NCBI RefSeq assembly: GCF_050947875.1
Contig: NC_134572.1
Coordinates: 126,225,605-126,289,604 of the forward strand
Direction: 5' to 3'
Length of the DNA stretch: 64,000 nt
Origin: Dermacentor variabilis
Lineage: Eukaryota > Arthropoda > Arachnida > Ixodida > Ixodidae
Below, piece after piece: positions 38,960-49,891 of this stretch. A program made the position numbers and the translations under genes. Within the stretch, counting starts at the first letter, position 1; each line of letters begins with the position of its first letter. The notes beneath the pieces were generated by a model. The model saw only the letters and a program-made list of their open reading frames with translations, was not told the origin of the DNA and did not search any database.

Positions 38960-39080
38960 AAATTCCGCTCGTACGGAGTAAAAATTCTACTCCGATCATA
39001 CGGAGCAAAAAAAACTCCGAACCGGGGGGTCGCTATAGGACAAGCAGTATACTCCCACCTCGGAGTTATTTCCGTTTACA
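38960..39080. repeat. CTCCG/CGGAG inverted-motif cluster
   Basis: ACTCCG and its inverse CGGAGT recur about seven times in alternating orientation, including CGGAGTA-aaaattc-TACTCCG, a 7-bp stem with a 7-base loop. The cluster ends next to TTTACAGTGTACTG. It may be a degenerate MITE; no family is recognised. Confidence 0.35.
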
Positions 39081-39460
39081 GTGTACTGTTTGGATCGGAC
39101 CGCTGGTACGATCTGTTGGGAACTCGGCGCTGACGCCCGTGGTTGTACCTGGGTCGCAAGCCCCAAGGGTAGCGTTGGCCTGGCGGCCTGGGGTACAACT
39201 GGAAGCATCCGAAGGTCCCGGCAAAGCATGAGTCGACTGGTAACAACGAAACAACTTGTTTATTTTAACATCGCAAAGAGTTGGTGGTCAGGTTTGACCG
39301 AAGTAGAGAGACGGGAGAGCACTTCACTCAACTGAAGAAATCGGAGCCCTCTTTTTGGCGTCCGGGGGCAGCTGTTTTTATACTCTCGCAGTTGAGGGCA
39401 AGAAGGAACCCCTCAAAAGACGAGCACGTGAATGTACAATGGGCTAATGGTGACGCACAC

Positions 39461-39573
39461 TGTCGTGGCGCTGCGCACGATCTCGTAGCACCCTGTCGTG
39501 GCGCTGCGCACGATCTCGTAGCACCCCGTCGTGGCGCTGCGCACGATCTCGTAGCACCCTGTCGTGGCGCTGC
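39461..39573. repeat. 33-bp minisatellite
   Basis: About 3.4 copies of a unit beginning TGTCGTGGCGCTGCGC start at 39461, 39494, 39527 and 39560, almost identical apart from one T/C change. The period is divisible by three, so a frame stays open through it by chance. It lies in the presumed U3 of the LTR. Confidence 0.95.
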
Positions 39574-39581
39574 CGGTCGGA

Positions 39582-39740
39582 CACAATGACTGTAACGAGA
39601 AGAGGGTCCCTGCTTTGGCATCGCCTGTTTCGGGCACAATGACTGGAACGAGATCCCTGCTTTGGCATCGCCTGTTTCGGGCCCAATAACTGGAATGAGA
39701 TCCCTGCTTTGGCATCGCCTGTTTCGGGCACAATGACTGG
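39582..39740. repeat. 47-bp direct repeats
   Basis: Units beginning CACAATGACTGGAACGAG or a variant start at 39582, 39635, 39682 and 39729. The first spacing is 53 because of a small insertion; the next two are 47. Two units recur in the duplicate at 40674. Confidence 0.9.
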
Positions 39741-39894
39741 AATGCGAGGAGGATCCCTAGGCGGTCGCATCGCCGCAGACGCGCCTGGAAACACCTGGCG
39801 ATGAGTGTTGCGGCGACGACGATCGGGCCAACATGTCCGCCGCCCCGCCGCAGTCGCGCCGGCAAAACCACGTGTCGCAGGCGAAACGCAACAG
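39634..39894. repeat. 261-bp exact duplication, copy A
   Basis: I compared this base by base with 40673-40933. It is identical over 261 bases at a constant offset of 1039, with no indel. It includes two of the 47-bp units and the GC-rich start of the presumed LTR. Confidence 0.95.
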
Positions 39895-40379
39895 ACCGCC
39901 CCGCCGGGGGAAGGAGATCCCGATGGACAGGGGACTGCATCCGCTGTCCGGAGGGATGTCGCTCGATGATGCTCATAACCGAAGTCGGGCGTCCCTCGAC
40001 GTTTCTTGAGCGCAGCGCACAGAGAAGGCCTCGTTCTCTCGTTCAGGTTCGCACGGGACACTGCAAAGTGACTTCGGGAGAGTTCACATTTTTGTTCTCG
40101 TTCCCGGCAAGCGTTAGAACTACGCTGAAACTCAACCGCTCAGTCAGCAAGCACGGCACAACCCTCACTAAGCCCTGCCAGGCTCTTTCCCCTTTTTATA
40201 CCACTGCCTAGTTCCTTACAGTAGTCTAGCATCACTCAGAACGCGTCCACAAATTGAAAAATTGCACTAGAAAGCATATCATCACTTTGAAACACTAAAC
40301 AAAAGCAATATGTTAAAAAAAAAATCCTGCCTCAGGAAGAAAACATCAGTAACAAACAATTTTGAGGCTGATTCCTACG
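39895..40379 (-). mobile_element. LTR/leader-like segment between RNase H and copy A
   Basis: On the minus strand a T-rich stretch with TCCTGAGGCAGGATTTT leads to GGTATAAAAAGGGG (TATA at about 40200-40189). A GC-richer stretch then runs up to copy A. This fits a second U3/R-like region, perhaps of the element that supplied the RNase H. No integrase lies between, so a deletion is implied. Confidence 0.4.
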
Positions 40380-40672
40380 TTAGGGGCTTCGACTTAAGCC
40401 ATCGGCGTTACCGTTGAGACTCCCCTTTTTGTAACGCACCTCAAAGGAATATTGTTGTAAAGCGAGGCTCCAGCGCAGGAGGCGGCCATTTTTGGGAGAG
40501 ATGGTCTGCAGCCATTGGAGAGGGCAGTGATCCGTCTCAATGATAAACCTCGAGCCGGCTAGATAGCATGACAATTTCTGAACGGCCCACACGAGACATG
40601 CACACTCTTTCTCGGTGGCGCTATACGCCTGCTCACGACTGGTCAGCTTACGACTAGCATACAGGACGGGGT
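40380..40672 (-). pseudogene. Ty3/mdg4-type RNase H fragment
   Basis: The minus-strand frame reads HPVLYASRKLTSREQAYS, then ATEKECACLVWAVQKLSCYL (with the conserved Glu), ETDHCPLQWL (conserved Asp) and NGNADGLSRSP. These are the RNase H landmarks that follow reverse transcriptase in Ty3-type pol, where the enzyme degrades the RNA strand of the hybrid. The upstream RT and the downstream integrase are both absent. Upstream, the frame runs directly into copy B of the 261-bp duplication, so the visible N-terminal part of that frame is not RT but duplicated LTR-like DNA. Confidence 0.88.
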
Positions 40673-40933
40673 GCACAATGACTGGAACGAGATCCCTGCT
40701 TTGGCATCGCCTGTTTCGGGCCCAATAACTGGAATGAGATCCCTGCTTTGGCATCGCCTGTTTCGGGCACAATGACTGGAATGCGAGGAGGATCCCTAGG
40801 CGGTCGCATCGCCGCAGACGCGCCTGGAAACACCTGGCGATGAGTGTTGCGGCGACGACGATCGGGCCAACATGTCCGCCGCCCCGCCGCAGTCGCGCCG
40901 GCAAAACCACGTGTCGCAGGCGAAACGCAACAG
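40673..40933. repeat. 261-bp exact duplication, copy B
   Basis: Identical to 39634-39894. It is followed by TACGTACAAGTACGCACATG, a locally palindromic stretch. Its left edge joins RNase H coding sequence at GTGCAC. Confidence 0.95.
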
Positions 40934-41690
40934 TACGTACAAGTACGCACATGTACGTACTCACATTAAATTAAGGGAAGTGCCGGCGAGTGCGACTAGG
41001 CAGCCTTCGTCAGCGGTAACGTACTGTGTTCATTGCATTTATTTGTGCACTGCGTCGCGGCTTGTCGCTTTTTGTGTGCGCCCTGCTGGCATTGAAGAAA
41101 GGTAGATATCGCATTTATACGGTCAAACCTGAACTATAAGAGCGGTTTTCTTCATCCTTATGACTTAAGCTTCAGCGCAGGTCTGGCGGTAGTAGACACA
41201 AGAACTCGGCGACTGTGCTATAGTCCCAATCTCGGCTGAACGCGGTAGACATCGGCTCAATCAATATCTGCAGCTGGCGAATGCTCAATTTCGTGCAACC
41301 AACAACGCAACTCCACTTGCCACCTGTCGCTTCTCCATGCACAGGGGACACATAACTTCTCGCGACTGCAGCTTATCGTGTCAAACACTAGCTCACGATC
41401 GTGCACCCCTCGGCGCTGTCGTCTGCCATTACTTCCCAGCATGCTCTGGGTATGCCAGCATTTACGTCACAATAAAGTGGCCAGTAATTGAAGTGGAGGC
41501 AACACAGGAGGAGGAGCTTCGAGGTAAATAATGGAATTCATTTTTTAAACAATCTGCGCAGCTCTCAAGCTCCGCGTTTTCACGAAATGACTGAAGTGTG
41601 CAGGCGCGAGCGTATACCTTGGCTAAATTATTTGACATGCGTTGACATTGAGAAACCACCCGAGTTGCCTTTTAATGCGGCACCACAGAC
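40934..41690. other. No recognisable feature
   Basis: Mixed composition. A donor-like AAAGGTAGAT occurs near 41100 but no supporting frame is convincing. Confidence 0.35.
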
Positions 41691-41694
41691 AAAC

Positions 41695-41925
41695 AGACAA
41701 AAGAACTTTATTCATAGCAAGTGAGCTTGGACTCCTCTGGGTCCCTGGACCACCGCATGGTCCCACATCAACGTCGAGACGTTCATGTTCCTTCTTTTCA
41801 TGACGTCGGCAGCCCCAGCCACCGCAGCAAGCTGTGATGTCGGCTCCGTAGACGAGAGCAGGACCTCCCAGTCCTCCCAGCTTGCTGAACCATGAAAAGG
41901 GCAATACACCCGCCGCCGTGCGCAC
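41695..41925 (-). pseudogene. LINE ORF2 C-terminus and 3' end
   Basis: The minus-strand frame 41909-41712 contains SWEDWEVLLSSTEPTSQLAA and VMKRRNMNVSTL, resembling the last residues of tick LINE ORF2 proteins (WE..L.S...Q...V..A pattern). It is followed by an AATAAAGTTC signal at about 41715-41705 and then flanking DNA. Everything upstream in ORF2 is missing, so this is a heavily 5'-truncated copy. The assignment rests on pattern memory and is moderately secure. Confidence 0.5.
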
Positions 41926-43533
41926 TTAAGAGTGAAACAAGCGGATCAGAGACCTGTCATTTAAAACTGCGCATTAAACGTAAGATAACAAAAATTTAAA
42001 GAAACCAGACAAGCATTTGCTGCCTCGCCGGAGAACAACCCCGAGGCAACAAATACGTGATTGGTCACTGCAGCGTCAACTCGCTGCATTGAAAGGCTCC
42101 ACGTGTAATATCTGTCTGCTGCTTTCTTTCTTATACCATGGAAATGAATAGGGCCGTTTTTGACGACTGTACAAAAGCGGCGGTAGCAGATCTAGCCAGT
42201 ATGGCTTTTGAAGCATAGCGATGGTTCGGGGGCCATATACATGTAGATTCCGAACAATTCGCATGCAAATTTCGCGCCACCGGGATGTATTGCGTTCAAA
42301 AGGCCTGTGCTGCCCTGAGCGGTTCAAACACAAAGAACGCCGAGATTGATTGTGCTTTCGGTGTTCGCCGCAGGACTATAGAGAGATCCTCTTGCGACCA
42401 GCGTAGAGGTTGAAGTCGAGGATCAAGTCGAAGAGCTGCTCGTACTTGAAGAGTGAGAACATCTACAACACATTGAGTTCACGGCAAGTCTGTCAAGAAA
42501 AGTGGAGCTGTAGACAAGGTGTTTTTTTTTACCCTGAATAGCTGGCTGCGAAAAAAGCCGCTGCAAGAGATTGCTCTCATATCTATTGGTCTGAGCTTGA
42601 ATTTCTAGACGAGGGATCTTTCTTTTTGTTTTTGTTGTTTTTTCTTGTCGTTTATGACAAATCAAGTCTTCTGCAGAATACATTTGCATTTTAACGCTAA
42701 GAAAATTGCTCGTAATTATCGAGGCGTTGGAAACTGTACACGCACAAAAAAAAAGACAACCGACTACGGACACTGGACACGAAGACATTGTTCAGTGTCC
42801 GAAGTGCTCCGCTCCTGCGTCTGCAGTGGATGCTCGCAATCTGCTTTGGACGTATCCTAAGACAAAGATACTAAGGCACTTTATTGACCTTTTTGATGTC
42901 TTTAACCTACGTGTTTAGGGACGTGAAGACAGCGAACGTGAGACGGCGTTACTAAAATTGCTGTGATGCTTTCCGTTCTGCTCTGGCTTGATCCATGCTC
43001 CGTATCCATGGATAATTATGATTCGCCTCTTGGAAAATGGGACGGCGTTATTGAAAGCTCGACCGCGACTTTAGCTTTACGCATTCAGTTCACAAAAAAG
43101 GCGAACATTTGAAGCGTGAAACACGGTTGAAATTGTAGTGAAACACGCTCGCTGCAAAACGCGCTCGCTGAGACCACGCTGTTTGCGGAAAACAGCAGCG
43201 AGAAAGGTCGACAAACGCAAGTAACCGCTAAAGTCAGTGGTGATACAAAACTAATTGGAGAAAAATAAGGCACGCGAAGGTACCTAGCTTGCATAGTGAC
43301 ATGGCTTACTGACACTAACACAGTGGGTTTAAGGCGCGTTGTTCCGGTCTGATATACAGATGTCACGGTTTGAATACAGCCTATCGGTGACTGTAATGCA
43401 ACGATCGCGACAGAACTTGGTTCGGTATTACGCACTTTTCAGAAGTCTGCTTTCCATGAAACTAAATGAATAGGCCCCTTCAAAAAAAATCCGGCAACCG
43501 AACGAGAAATCACCGGCATGCTCTACGACACTA
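41926..43533. other. No recognisable feature
   Basis: Several poly-T and poly-A patches (for example about 42523, 42617 and 42748) but no supported gene or repeat. Confidence 0.35.
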
Positions 43534-43634
43534 TACAGGGTGTTCCGGCTGACGTTAGCCAAACTACTTGAAAAAAGAAACACTATCTTTTTTTCTTTAA
43601 ATAACTCGGCTAACCTTAGCTGAGACACACTGTA
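43534..43634. mobile_element. 101-bp MITE with TA target duplication
   Basis: The left end TACAGGGTGTTCCGGCTGAC and the inverse of the right end, TACAGTGTGTCTCAGCTAAG, match over about 28 bases with roughly eight mismatches. Both ends run on to TTAGCC. TA lies immediately outside each end (43532-43533 and 43635-43636), as expected for Tc1/mariner-type insertion. The interior is too short for a transposase. Confidence 0.5.
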
Positions 43635-43905
43635 TACTACTTCCACGCACACAAAAAAGGCGCATATATTCCGCTTTTTTGGTGATTAACGAAATGCCAA
43701 CCATGGGGGGGGGGGAGGGGGATTCGGGGTCTGTAAGCTGGAATACCCACGTTCGTCCATTTTCAAGCTGAACACAGAATTTCTGAAGCGAACGCATAAT
43801 TCCCACCGCTCGAATCTCATTTTTCCGAATTCGAGGCATTCCCTCGCAAGCTTACGGAACGGAGCTGAGCTAAGTGATGCAGCGCCGCAGGTTTCAGTTT
43901 GAATA

Positions 43906-43960
<55 letters not shown>

Positions 43961-43990
43961 TATTTCCTTCTTTCTTTATTTCTTTCTATC
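43906..43990. repeat. (TTTC)n microsatellite
   Basis: About 15 clean TTTC units followed by imperfect TTTA/TTCC variants. The frames across it are repeat translations. Confidence 0.96.
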
Positions 43991-46470
43991 TTCTTTATTG
44001 TTAATTTATCCTCTGCATGCCAGACACGGCTCGTGTCTACCATGCTTAGAATTACCGACTGCCGCGCCGCATGCTTCGAGTTTTCGAAGGGTCGCCCGTT
44101 CGCGTGTGCGGCACACACCGGCAAACGTACCGCCCACGCGACCAGCCCAACGCATGTCTGCCCCGTCGCGGAGTGACACTGGCTCGGGCCTCCTGTGGTG
44201 CGGGAGTTTTCGTGCATCTATCCGTTCTTTCCTTCCCCGCCCATTGGCGTGGGCCCCACACCCACTATCGTGTCTGCTATAGGTTACGAAAGCTGCTTTC
44301 AGGTATTTTCAACTGTCAGCGACAACCTGCGTTACTTTTAATCACAAGCGGGGAGGGACTTGAGGAATGGTTTGCAGGAAAGTGGTACGTGGAAAGTCAA
44401 TGCATTTGTTGCGATATGTTTAGGGGGCGGACATGTTGAAACTGGCGCTAGCATCTGAAGGTTCTTACTCAATAACCTGCCTCGAGTACCGACCAGTATT
44501 CGTTCGGTAGTTACAACGTGCTTGTCAAAGTTATAAGCTTAGAAGTTAATTATTCGAGTTTACTAATAAAAGAGCGTATTAGCGACTATCACACAATGCT
44601 GCATGCCCGCCACAACTAGTTCACTATAGCCACAGCCATTAACATCCGGCCAGCAGAAATGATAAGTGTCTCGAATTCTCTAAATGTAATAGTCGGGAGT
44701 GTAAAACCCGGTTAATCACACCATGTGTATAGCTTTGTGGACACATAAAACATGAACGCAAAGTCATAAAGGAGAATACTTGGTACGAGTAACAAAACGA
44801 CAGTACCATTCCTTGTCGTTATTGATGTTTCCCCAAACTTGTTAAAGAATTTGAACAAAGCGCACAAGCCGAAATCATGCTGACACATTACTCGAAGTTA
44901 AGACAACAGAAATAAGATAATGCACTGTGAACAGCCCTAACTTGTCAAGTGTTTCCACCGTTGTATACAGGGAAACAAAAGTATCCGCGTTTGGACAGGC
45001 TCGCTCGAGCTGGTCGGTTTGTTTTGATCAGGACTAATTGTAGATGTGCGGTCTCCCTCATACTAAATCCGAACATGTATTAAGCGCCTTTTTTGTTTCT
45101 TTCGCTCATGGTACTGGATATATTTGGCTGAGGTGCCTTGAAACTGCTAGCTTAATTTCTCTTCCATCCAAGTACTTTCATGTTTGTTCTGTATTATAAT
45201 AGACAACCTTTGTTTGTCATAAGCTAGGCTGGCTAGAAATGCGTCAAGATTGTTCGCCTTAAGTCTAATGGTGGCTGTGCACCACAAAAGCGATGCGTAT
45301 TTTAGTCCACTCTTACGAACAATACCTTCTCAGCATTCAATTTTGTGTAACTTCCCATGCGTCACTTCTGTTCAAGATCCGTTCTCGTTGGGTATGTTTC
45401 TGGTGGTGCTATACTTTATACAAACATGCCATCTAGTGCTTGAATGAAAAAATAGTTAGGCTGTACAGCCAACTATCCAACGGTAGTGCATTTTCAATGC
45501 ACGCAGCCTTCATTGACGTACTTGCGGCACTTTCACTAACTCTTGTCAGGATATCACATGGCAGCATTTCTGTGCCATCGTAAGCTGTAGACACCAAATG
45601 TCCTCGTTATTTTGGAACTCGTAAAATTTGCACTCTTCCTCTTGGGGCACGTCGGCATTATTTCTAAGGCGTGCAAGTAAAGCCTAATGCACTACGCCTT
45701 ACATGCGCACAGAGCGATAAAACTATGTTCGTATCTTGCGTGACTAAGTTTGCCAGTTCATATTCCGAAGGAATTCCTAAAGTAAAAGCACTTCGTACAA
45801 GTCACGAGATATATACGACGAAAGTAGGAGGAAATCTTATTTATGAGCTTGGGCCAAGCTGTATCGAGCGGAGGACGAAAGTTAAAACGACTCGACAACT
45901 TCAGTGTTGACCAATAACACGCTGCAGCTTTTCTATATAGTGCACGCGATCAATTAGATATCCTATCTGTTGTCTCTCTCAATCTTTCACTCCGCCTTCC
46001 CTCCCCGCATGTTCAGTGAAGGGTATATCCTAGTGGACGAACTCTAGTTCTTTGCATCTCGTTCCTTCTATACCCTCCTCCATACTAACCCCTCCTCCGA
46101 AAACTTTCTAGCTTCTCCGACAGAGTGCGCCTGCTTTCTCAGAACGTCGGAGGTATGGCGGCCGTCTCGTTTCGGTCACTATTTTAGTGGGCATTCGCAA
46201 GACCATTACAACGAACCGCTATCAAACCGAGTTGCGTGCATGGAAAGCGGCAGACGAAGGCAAGCCTCCACCACAATTGCGGCCCAAAAATACGCGCTCT
46301 AACATTCGCTACACCGCCGTGCACCACGCGGTCGCACCGGCGGTTCAAGCATGAGAACCGTAGGACGTAAGCACGGCTCAACTCGGTAGCGCCCATGCTT
46401 TGAACGCAGCGGCGGGAGATTTTATCCCCGCGCAGGAATTCACCCTGCCGATCCACCCCCGCACTTCGCG
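43991..46470. other. No recognisable feature
   Basis: Mostly AT-rich DNA without recognisable repeats, becoming GC-richer after about 46150. Confidence 0.35.
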
Positions 46471-46480
46471 GCTGCGTCCT

Positions 46481-46490
46481 TAAATAAAAG
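46481..46490 (+). promoter_or_regulatory. TATA-like site in GC-rich DNA
   Basis: TAAATAAAAG is followed by CCCCGGGCGG. It lies at the start of a GC-rich stretch whose only good splice donor is at 47157. Whether a promoter operates here is unknown. Confidence 0.15.
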
Positions 46491-46918
46491 CCCCGGGCGG
46501 CTGACTGTTCCCTTGAGCACGGAACTCGGCGGCGAGCCTCCACTCCCGTGATGACAGTGTGTGAAAAGCTCCCGCGGTTTATGAGAAGGGCGTCTTAGAA
46601 AATTTCGGTTTCCCTCATCTGTCACGTGCTCCGCGTTTCATATACATTTTTTAAAGGCTACATATCTTTAGGGCTGGCTTTTCGCTGAGTTTCGGCAGTC
46701 CCGCAGAAGCGCGCATGCTCGCGCTGTGTCTCTCGCAAGCGAGGTTGGTTTTCTCCCAGCGCCGGCACATCGCTTGTTTCGTTCTGTTTGACTTATCGCG
46801 GAGCGAGCCTCGAGTAATTGTTCTGGGCCTTTTGCCTTCTGTAGAAGAAAGAGCGCGCAGACCAAGCCGAGGTGCACTCTGCTGGCAAGTCTGCACGCCC
46901 TTCTCTCTCTCTTTCCAG

Positions 46919-47156
46919 CAAGCCGCCTGGAAGCCGGTCGCTTTCTTCGACCTACGGTGCGAGCTGCGCTCGAGACAGAATACCACCGGCGGCGGAGAGC
47001 TGTGACACTTCAGCACGCCGTTGTCTGCGGGAGCAATGCTGTTCCCTACTAGAGGGACCTCTCGCGCTAGTGTTTACGGGTCATGAGAGAATATTTGTGA
47101 GACGTTACGAACGCAGTTCGGTTGTCCCATTCACAGCTTCCGCTGTGCTTCTAGAG
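46919..47156 (+). other. Candidate exon with good splice signals
   Basis: A CT-rich tract ending TTTCCAG precedes 46919, and a consensus donor GAG|GTAAGC begins at 47157. One frame is open throughout (from 46920), containing REQCCSLLEGPLALVF and ending TASAVLLE at the donor. I do not recognise the protein. It may equally be a 5' untranslated exon. The acyl-CoA desaturase-like exon at 54161, on the same strand, begins with an acceptor and therefore needs an upstream exon like this one. Confidence 0.22.
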
Positions 47157-47159
47157 GTA

Positions 47160-48027
47160 AGCGGATCAAGGTAAAGTCGGGTATCTCGCCGTGTTGGCTG
47201 TACAATACCACGCCCTCGACGACATCAATGCATATGCCTGTTGTGGGGAAGGATGATCAGTACGTGGGCTTGATTCAACTTCGTCCTTCTGGCTTCAAAC
47301 GACTGTTTGAATTTGCAAGGGTATCACCTTCAACCAAACATCGCGCTGTAAATGCAACTCGGAATGATCACGCCTGTGGGAAAGGACTAATTGCCTTGCG
47401 GTCTTTAGAGAAGTATGATGAGTGCTTTGAAATTGAAGAACGTGTTAAACCTTAATAAAATTGGGTCACAATTACGCTTGAAACCACACGCACAGACAAG
47501 ACACGTCTATGCATACTGCCCATCACTTTCATGGCAGCGGAGCGATCACAGCGACAGAGTTCCCTTTATAGTATCTTGCAGGAAACTCTACACCGGAAAC
47601 TAGCTGGCCAAAATTAATCTGTAGTGCCCCACTATTGCGCTCCTCAATATCAGATTGTGGTTGCGGAACGTAATAGCCAATAATTTCTTTTCTTTTTCTA
47701 CGTCAGGCATACATGCCTTCAAGCGTATACATTCATTCCTTGCACTTTGAATCAGGACGTTCGCGTATGCGTCAATTGCACGTGCGTGTAAATGTTCGCG
47801 TTTGTGTTTTTGTCAGCTTGTGTGACTTTTTGAACAGCCTTGGGGTTTGATGTACTTCCGGTTGAGGGCTACAATCCGGGCTTCAAACCAATGTTGTTGT
47901 GTATAATGATGTTAGCAATAACTTACGTTTCGGTAACAAAAAACTCGTTGGGGACACCAATAGGCTGTTCGCTAGCACTACGAACTGTAGGAATCCGTCG
48001 ATGTCAACACATTGTAGCCTCATTGTC
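47160..48027. other. No recognisable feature
   Basis: A 75-codon plus-strand frame at 47228-47455 is unrecognised. Nothing else is supported. Confidence 0.3.
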
Positions 48028-48289
48028 AGAGAAGAAAGAACCCGCCGTGGTTGCTCAGTGGCTATGGTGTTGGGCTGCTGAGCACGAGGTCGCGGGATCG
48101 AATCCCGGCCACGGCGGCCGCATTTCGATGGGGGCCAAATGCGAAAACACCCGTGTGCTTAGATTTAGGTGCACGTTAAAGAAGCCCAGGTGGTCAAAAT
48201 TTCCGGAGTCCTCCACTACGGCGTGCCTCATAATCAGAAAGTGGTTTTGGCACGTAAAACCCCAAATATTATTATTAGAGAAGAAAGAA
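48028..48289 (+). mobile_element. Ruka SINE, best-preserved copy, 13-bp target duplication
   Basis: The element body is 48041-48276. It begins CCGCCGTGGTTGCTCAGTGG (A box) and continues through TGCTGAGCACGAGGTCGCGG with a perfect B box GGATCGAATCCC. The CACGGCGGCCGCATTTCG, CACCCGTGTGCTTAG and GGAGTCCTCCACTACGGCG blocks follow. It ends CCCCAAATATTATTATT. AGAGAAGAAAGAA is repeated perfectly at 48028-48040 and 48277-48289. The head strongly resembles a tRNA 5' half and T arm. This copy serves as the reference for the other three and is probably the youngest. Confidence 0.96.
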
Positions 48290-49060
48290 AACAGGCTTTG
48301 GGACGAATAGCGCCTCTTCTTCCCGGTGCAACCGTAACTGTTCACCTGCCCGAGCCAGGACTGTAACATCATGCATCTGCTGTTATACTGAAGAACGTCT
48401 CGCGGCTTCGTCGACAGTGCTTATAGATTCAGAGGACAACGTGCATCGAAAGAAAGCAACATGAACAAGGATTTTGAGGGTCGAAGATTCGAGCGTTTTT
48501 TTTCTTTTCGTGTTGACAGTCGTTCTGGTAGCTTGAAACCTACGAGTACGAAATGCTGTCCTGGGATCAATGTCACCGTCGACGGGCAAAATCGGATGTA
48601 CTATAGCGCAGGTACGCAAAGACACGCGGACAGCTACAGAGTTTTCGCGTTATACCTAAGCTAGACTCCAAATTTCAACTGCTCCTCTAGTTTGCTGTTC
48701 ACGGTAAGTTGAAAAAATTTAGGAAAAGCCTGAATTAGGCCTACAGCTTCGTTTATTTTCACGCTCTATGATCGCACGGGGAAGGTTGAGCGTGTTGGTA
48801 CGAAACATGTTTCGCCATTTTCCACATGCGAGAGAAGGTCAGGACCTTGTTTATATAAGCAGTTGAATGTTGTCTTCCTTTTGTTTTGACGCACAATCCG
48901 GAGGCCACAGATATGGTAAGTGGGACGGCCATGTTAACGAAATGCTTGATGTGTGAGCTTTTGTCAGTCGACGAGGACTTTCTTCTGACGCTTACGGCAG
49001 CAGAAACTCGGCCGTTCCACCAAACGGCGGCAAGGCAAGCAAGAACATAGCCATGCATCG
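48290..49060. other. No recognisable feature
   Basis: Unassigned DNA with only short chance frames. Confidence 0.35.
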
Positions 49061-49069
49061 AGTTTGGGC

Positions 49070-49172
49070 AAAGATAGAGAGCAAAGAAAAAAAGGCGGGG
49101 ATGTTTACTAAAGCAGCGTCGGGTTGGCTACCCTACACTGAGAGAGGAGAAAAGAGCAATATTAAGAGGAAA
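49070..49172 (-). repeat. Tick LINE 3'-end repeat, copy e
   Basis: AAGGCGGGGATGTTTACTAA followed by CGGGTTGGCTACCCTACACTG and AG-rich sequence matches the inverted core of the family, with several substitutions. Confidence 0.5.
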
Positions 49173-49555
49173 GAGAGGAAGAAAAGACCAAGAAGTCCTC
49201 GCATGGCGGTTGTGCAAGATACGTACTGTCACTATTAGCTCGTACATGAACAAGTTGAAACCAACTAGAGTGCGTTGTTCAAGGTTCGTCACCACTTGTA
49301 GCAGTAGCTTACTTCAGGCTTCTGGAGCGGAAAGTGCGCCGCACAAAATTATGGGACATCGTTTCCACGACAATTGTCCATTTACGCTTTGTGAAAGCAT
49401 GACCCTTCTAATTCGAAGCTATACCTAGCTGGCCAGGTCTGATGAGGATATATATCTCGAATCTGGTAGCTTTGACGCCTTCCGTAGCATGTATGGTTTT
49501 ATTGACAAGTTGCCTTAGCACAAGATGTTCATGTAGATGTGACGCCTTCGGCAGA
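49173..49555. other. No recognised feature
   Basis: May hold the 5' part of the repeat that ends at 49890, but I cannot set a boundary. Confidence 0.25.
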
Positions 49556-49559
49556 AAGG

Positions 49560-49891
49560 ATGGGCCACATCCGCCGCCAAGGCCGTGGGTGGTGGCGCTG
49601 GCTAACACTCCCAGCGTTAGTTCGAGTCGGTAAACCTGAATTCCCCAGAAAGTGGATGGCAAAACAGCGCCGCGGTAGTTCAATTGTTAAGAGCATCGCG
49701 CGCGTGATGCGATGACATGGGTGCGCCTCGCGCCTGCGGTCAGTTGCTTTTTCATCCACTTTAGTTTCCATTTATTTATAATTTTCTTAATTTCAGTTAA
49801 GAAGTACAAGTTTGTTGCCCTTTCGTGTTATTGTTGGCTTCTTATTATATGACTAATAAAAAATCCGGCGCCTCGATTTCCTTTCTTGTCG

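Larger units (their letters stand above)
39115..39893 (-). mobile_element. LTR-like segment of a Ty3-type element
   Basis: On the minus strand it starts TGTTGCGTTTCGCC and ends CGAGTTCCCAACA, the TG...CA form of an LTR. Within it, in order, are 47-bp and 33-bp direct repeats, a TATAAAAAC box (39383-39374) and an AATAAACAAG poly(A) signal (39266-39257). That order fits U3-R-U5. Flanking target duplications are not seen, so the termini are provisional. Confidence 0.5.

Noticed and set aside
39461..39573. Regular repeats resembling a CRISPR array
   Set aside because: The 33-bp units are head-to-tail with no unique spacers, and they lie in a eukaryotic LTR-like context.
39413..40061. Overlapping 187- and 205-codon minus-strand frames
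   Set aside because: They run through the 33-bp and 47-bp arrays, whose sequence keeps frames open by chance; no gag or pol motif is present there.
43874..44282. Frames of 100-127 codons beginning in Leu/Phe/Ser-rich stretches
   Set aside because: These are translations of the (TTTC)n tract followed by GC-rich DNA.
47840..48310. 156-codon open frame on the plus strand
   Set aside because: Most of it is translation of the Ruka SINE at 48041-48276; the same peptide pieces appear in the frame over the 37.7-kb copy.
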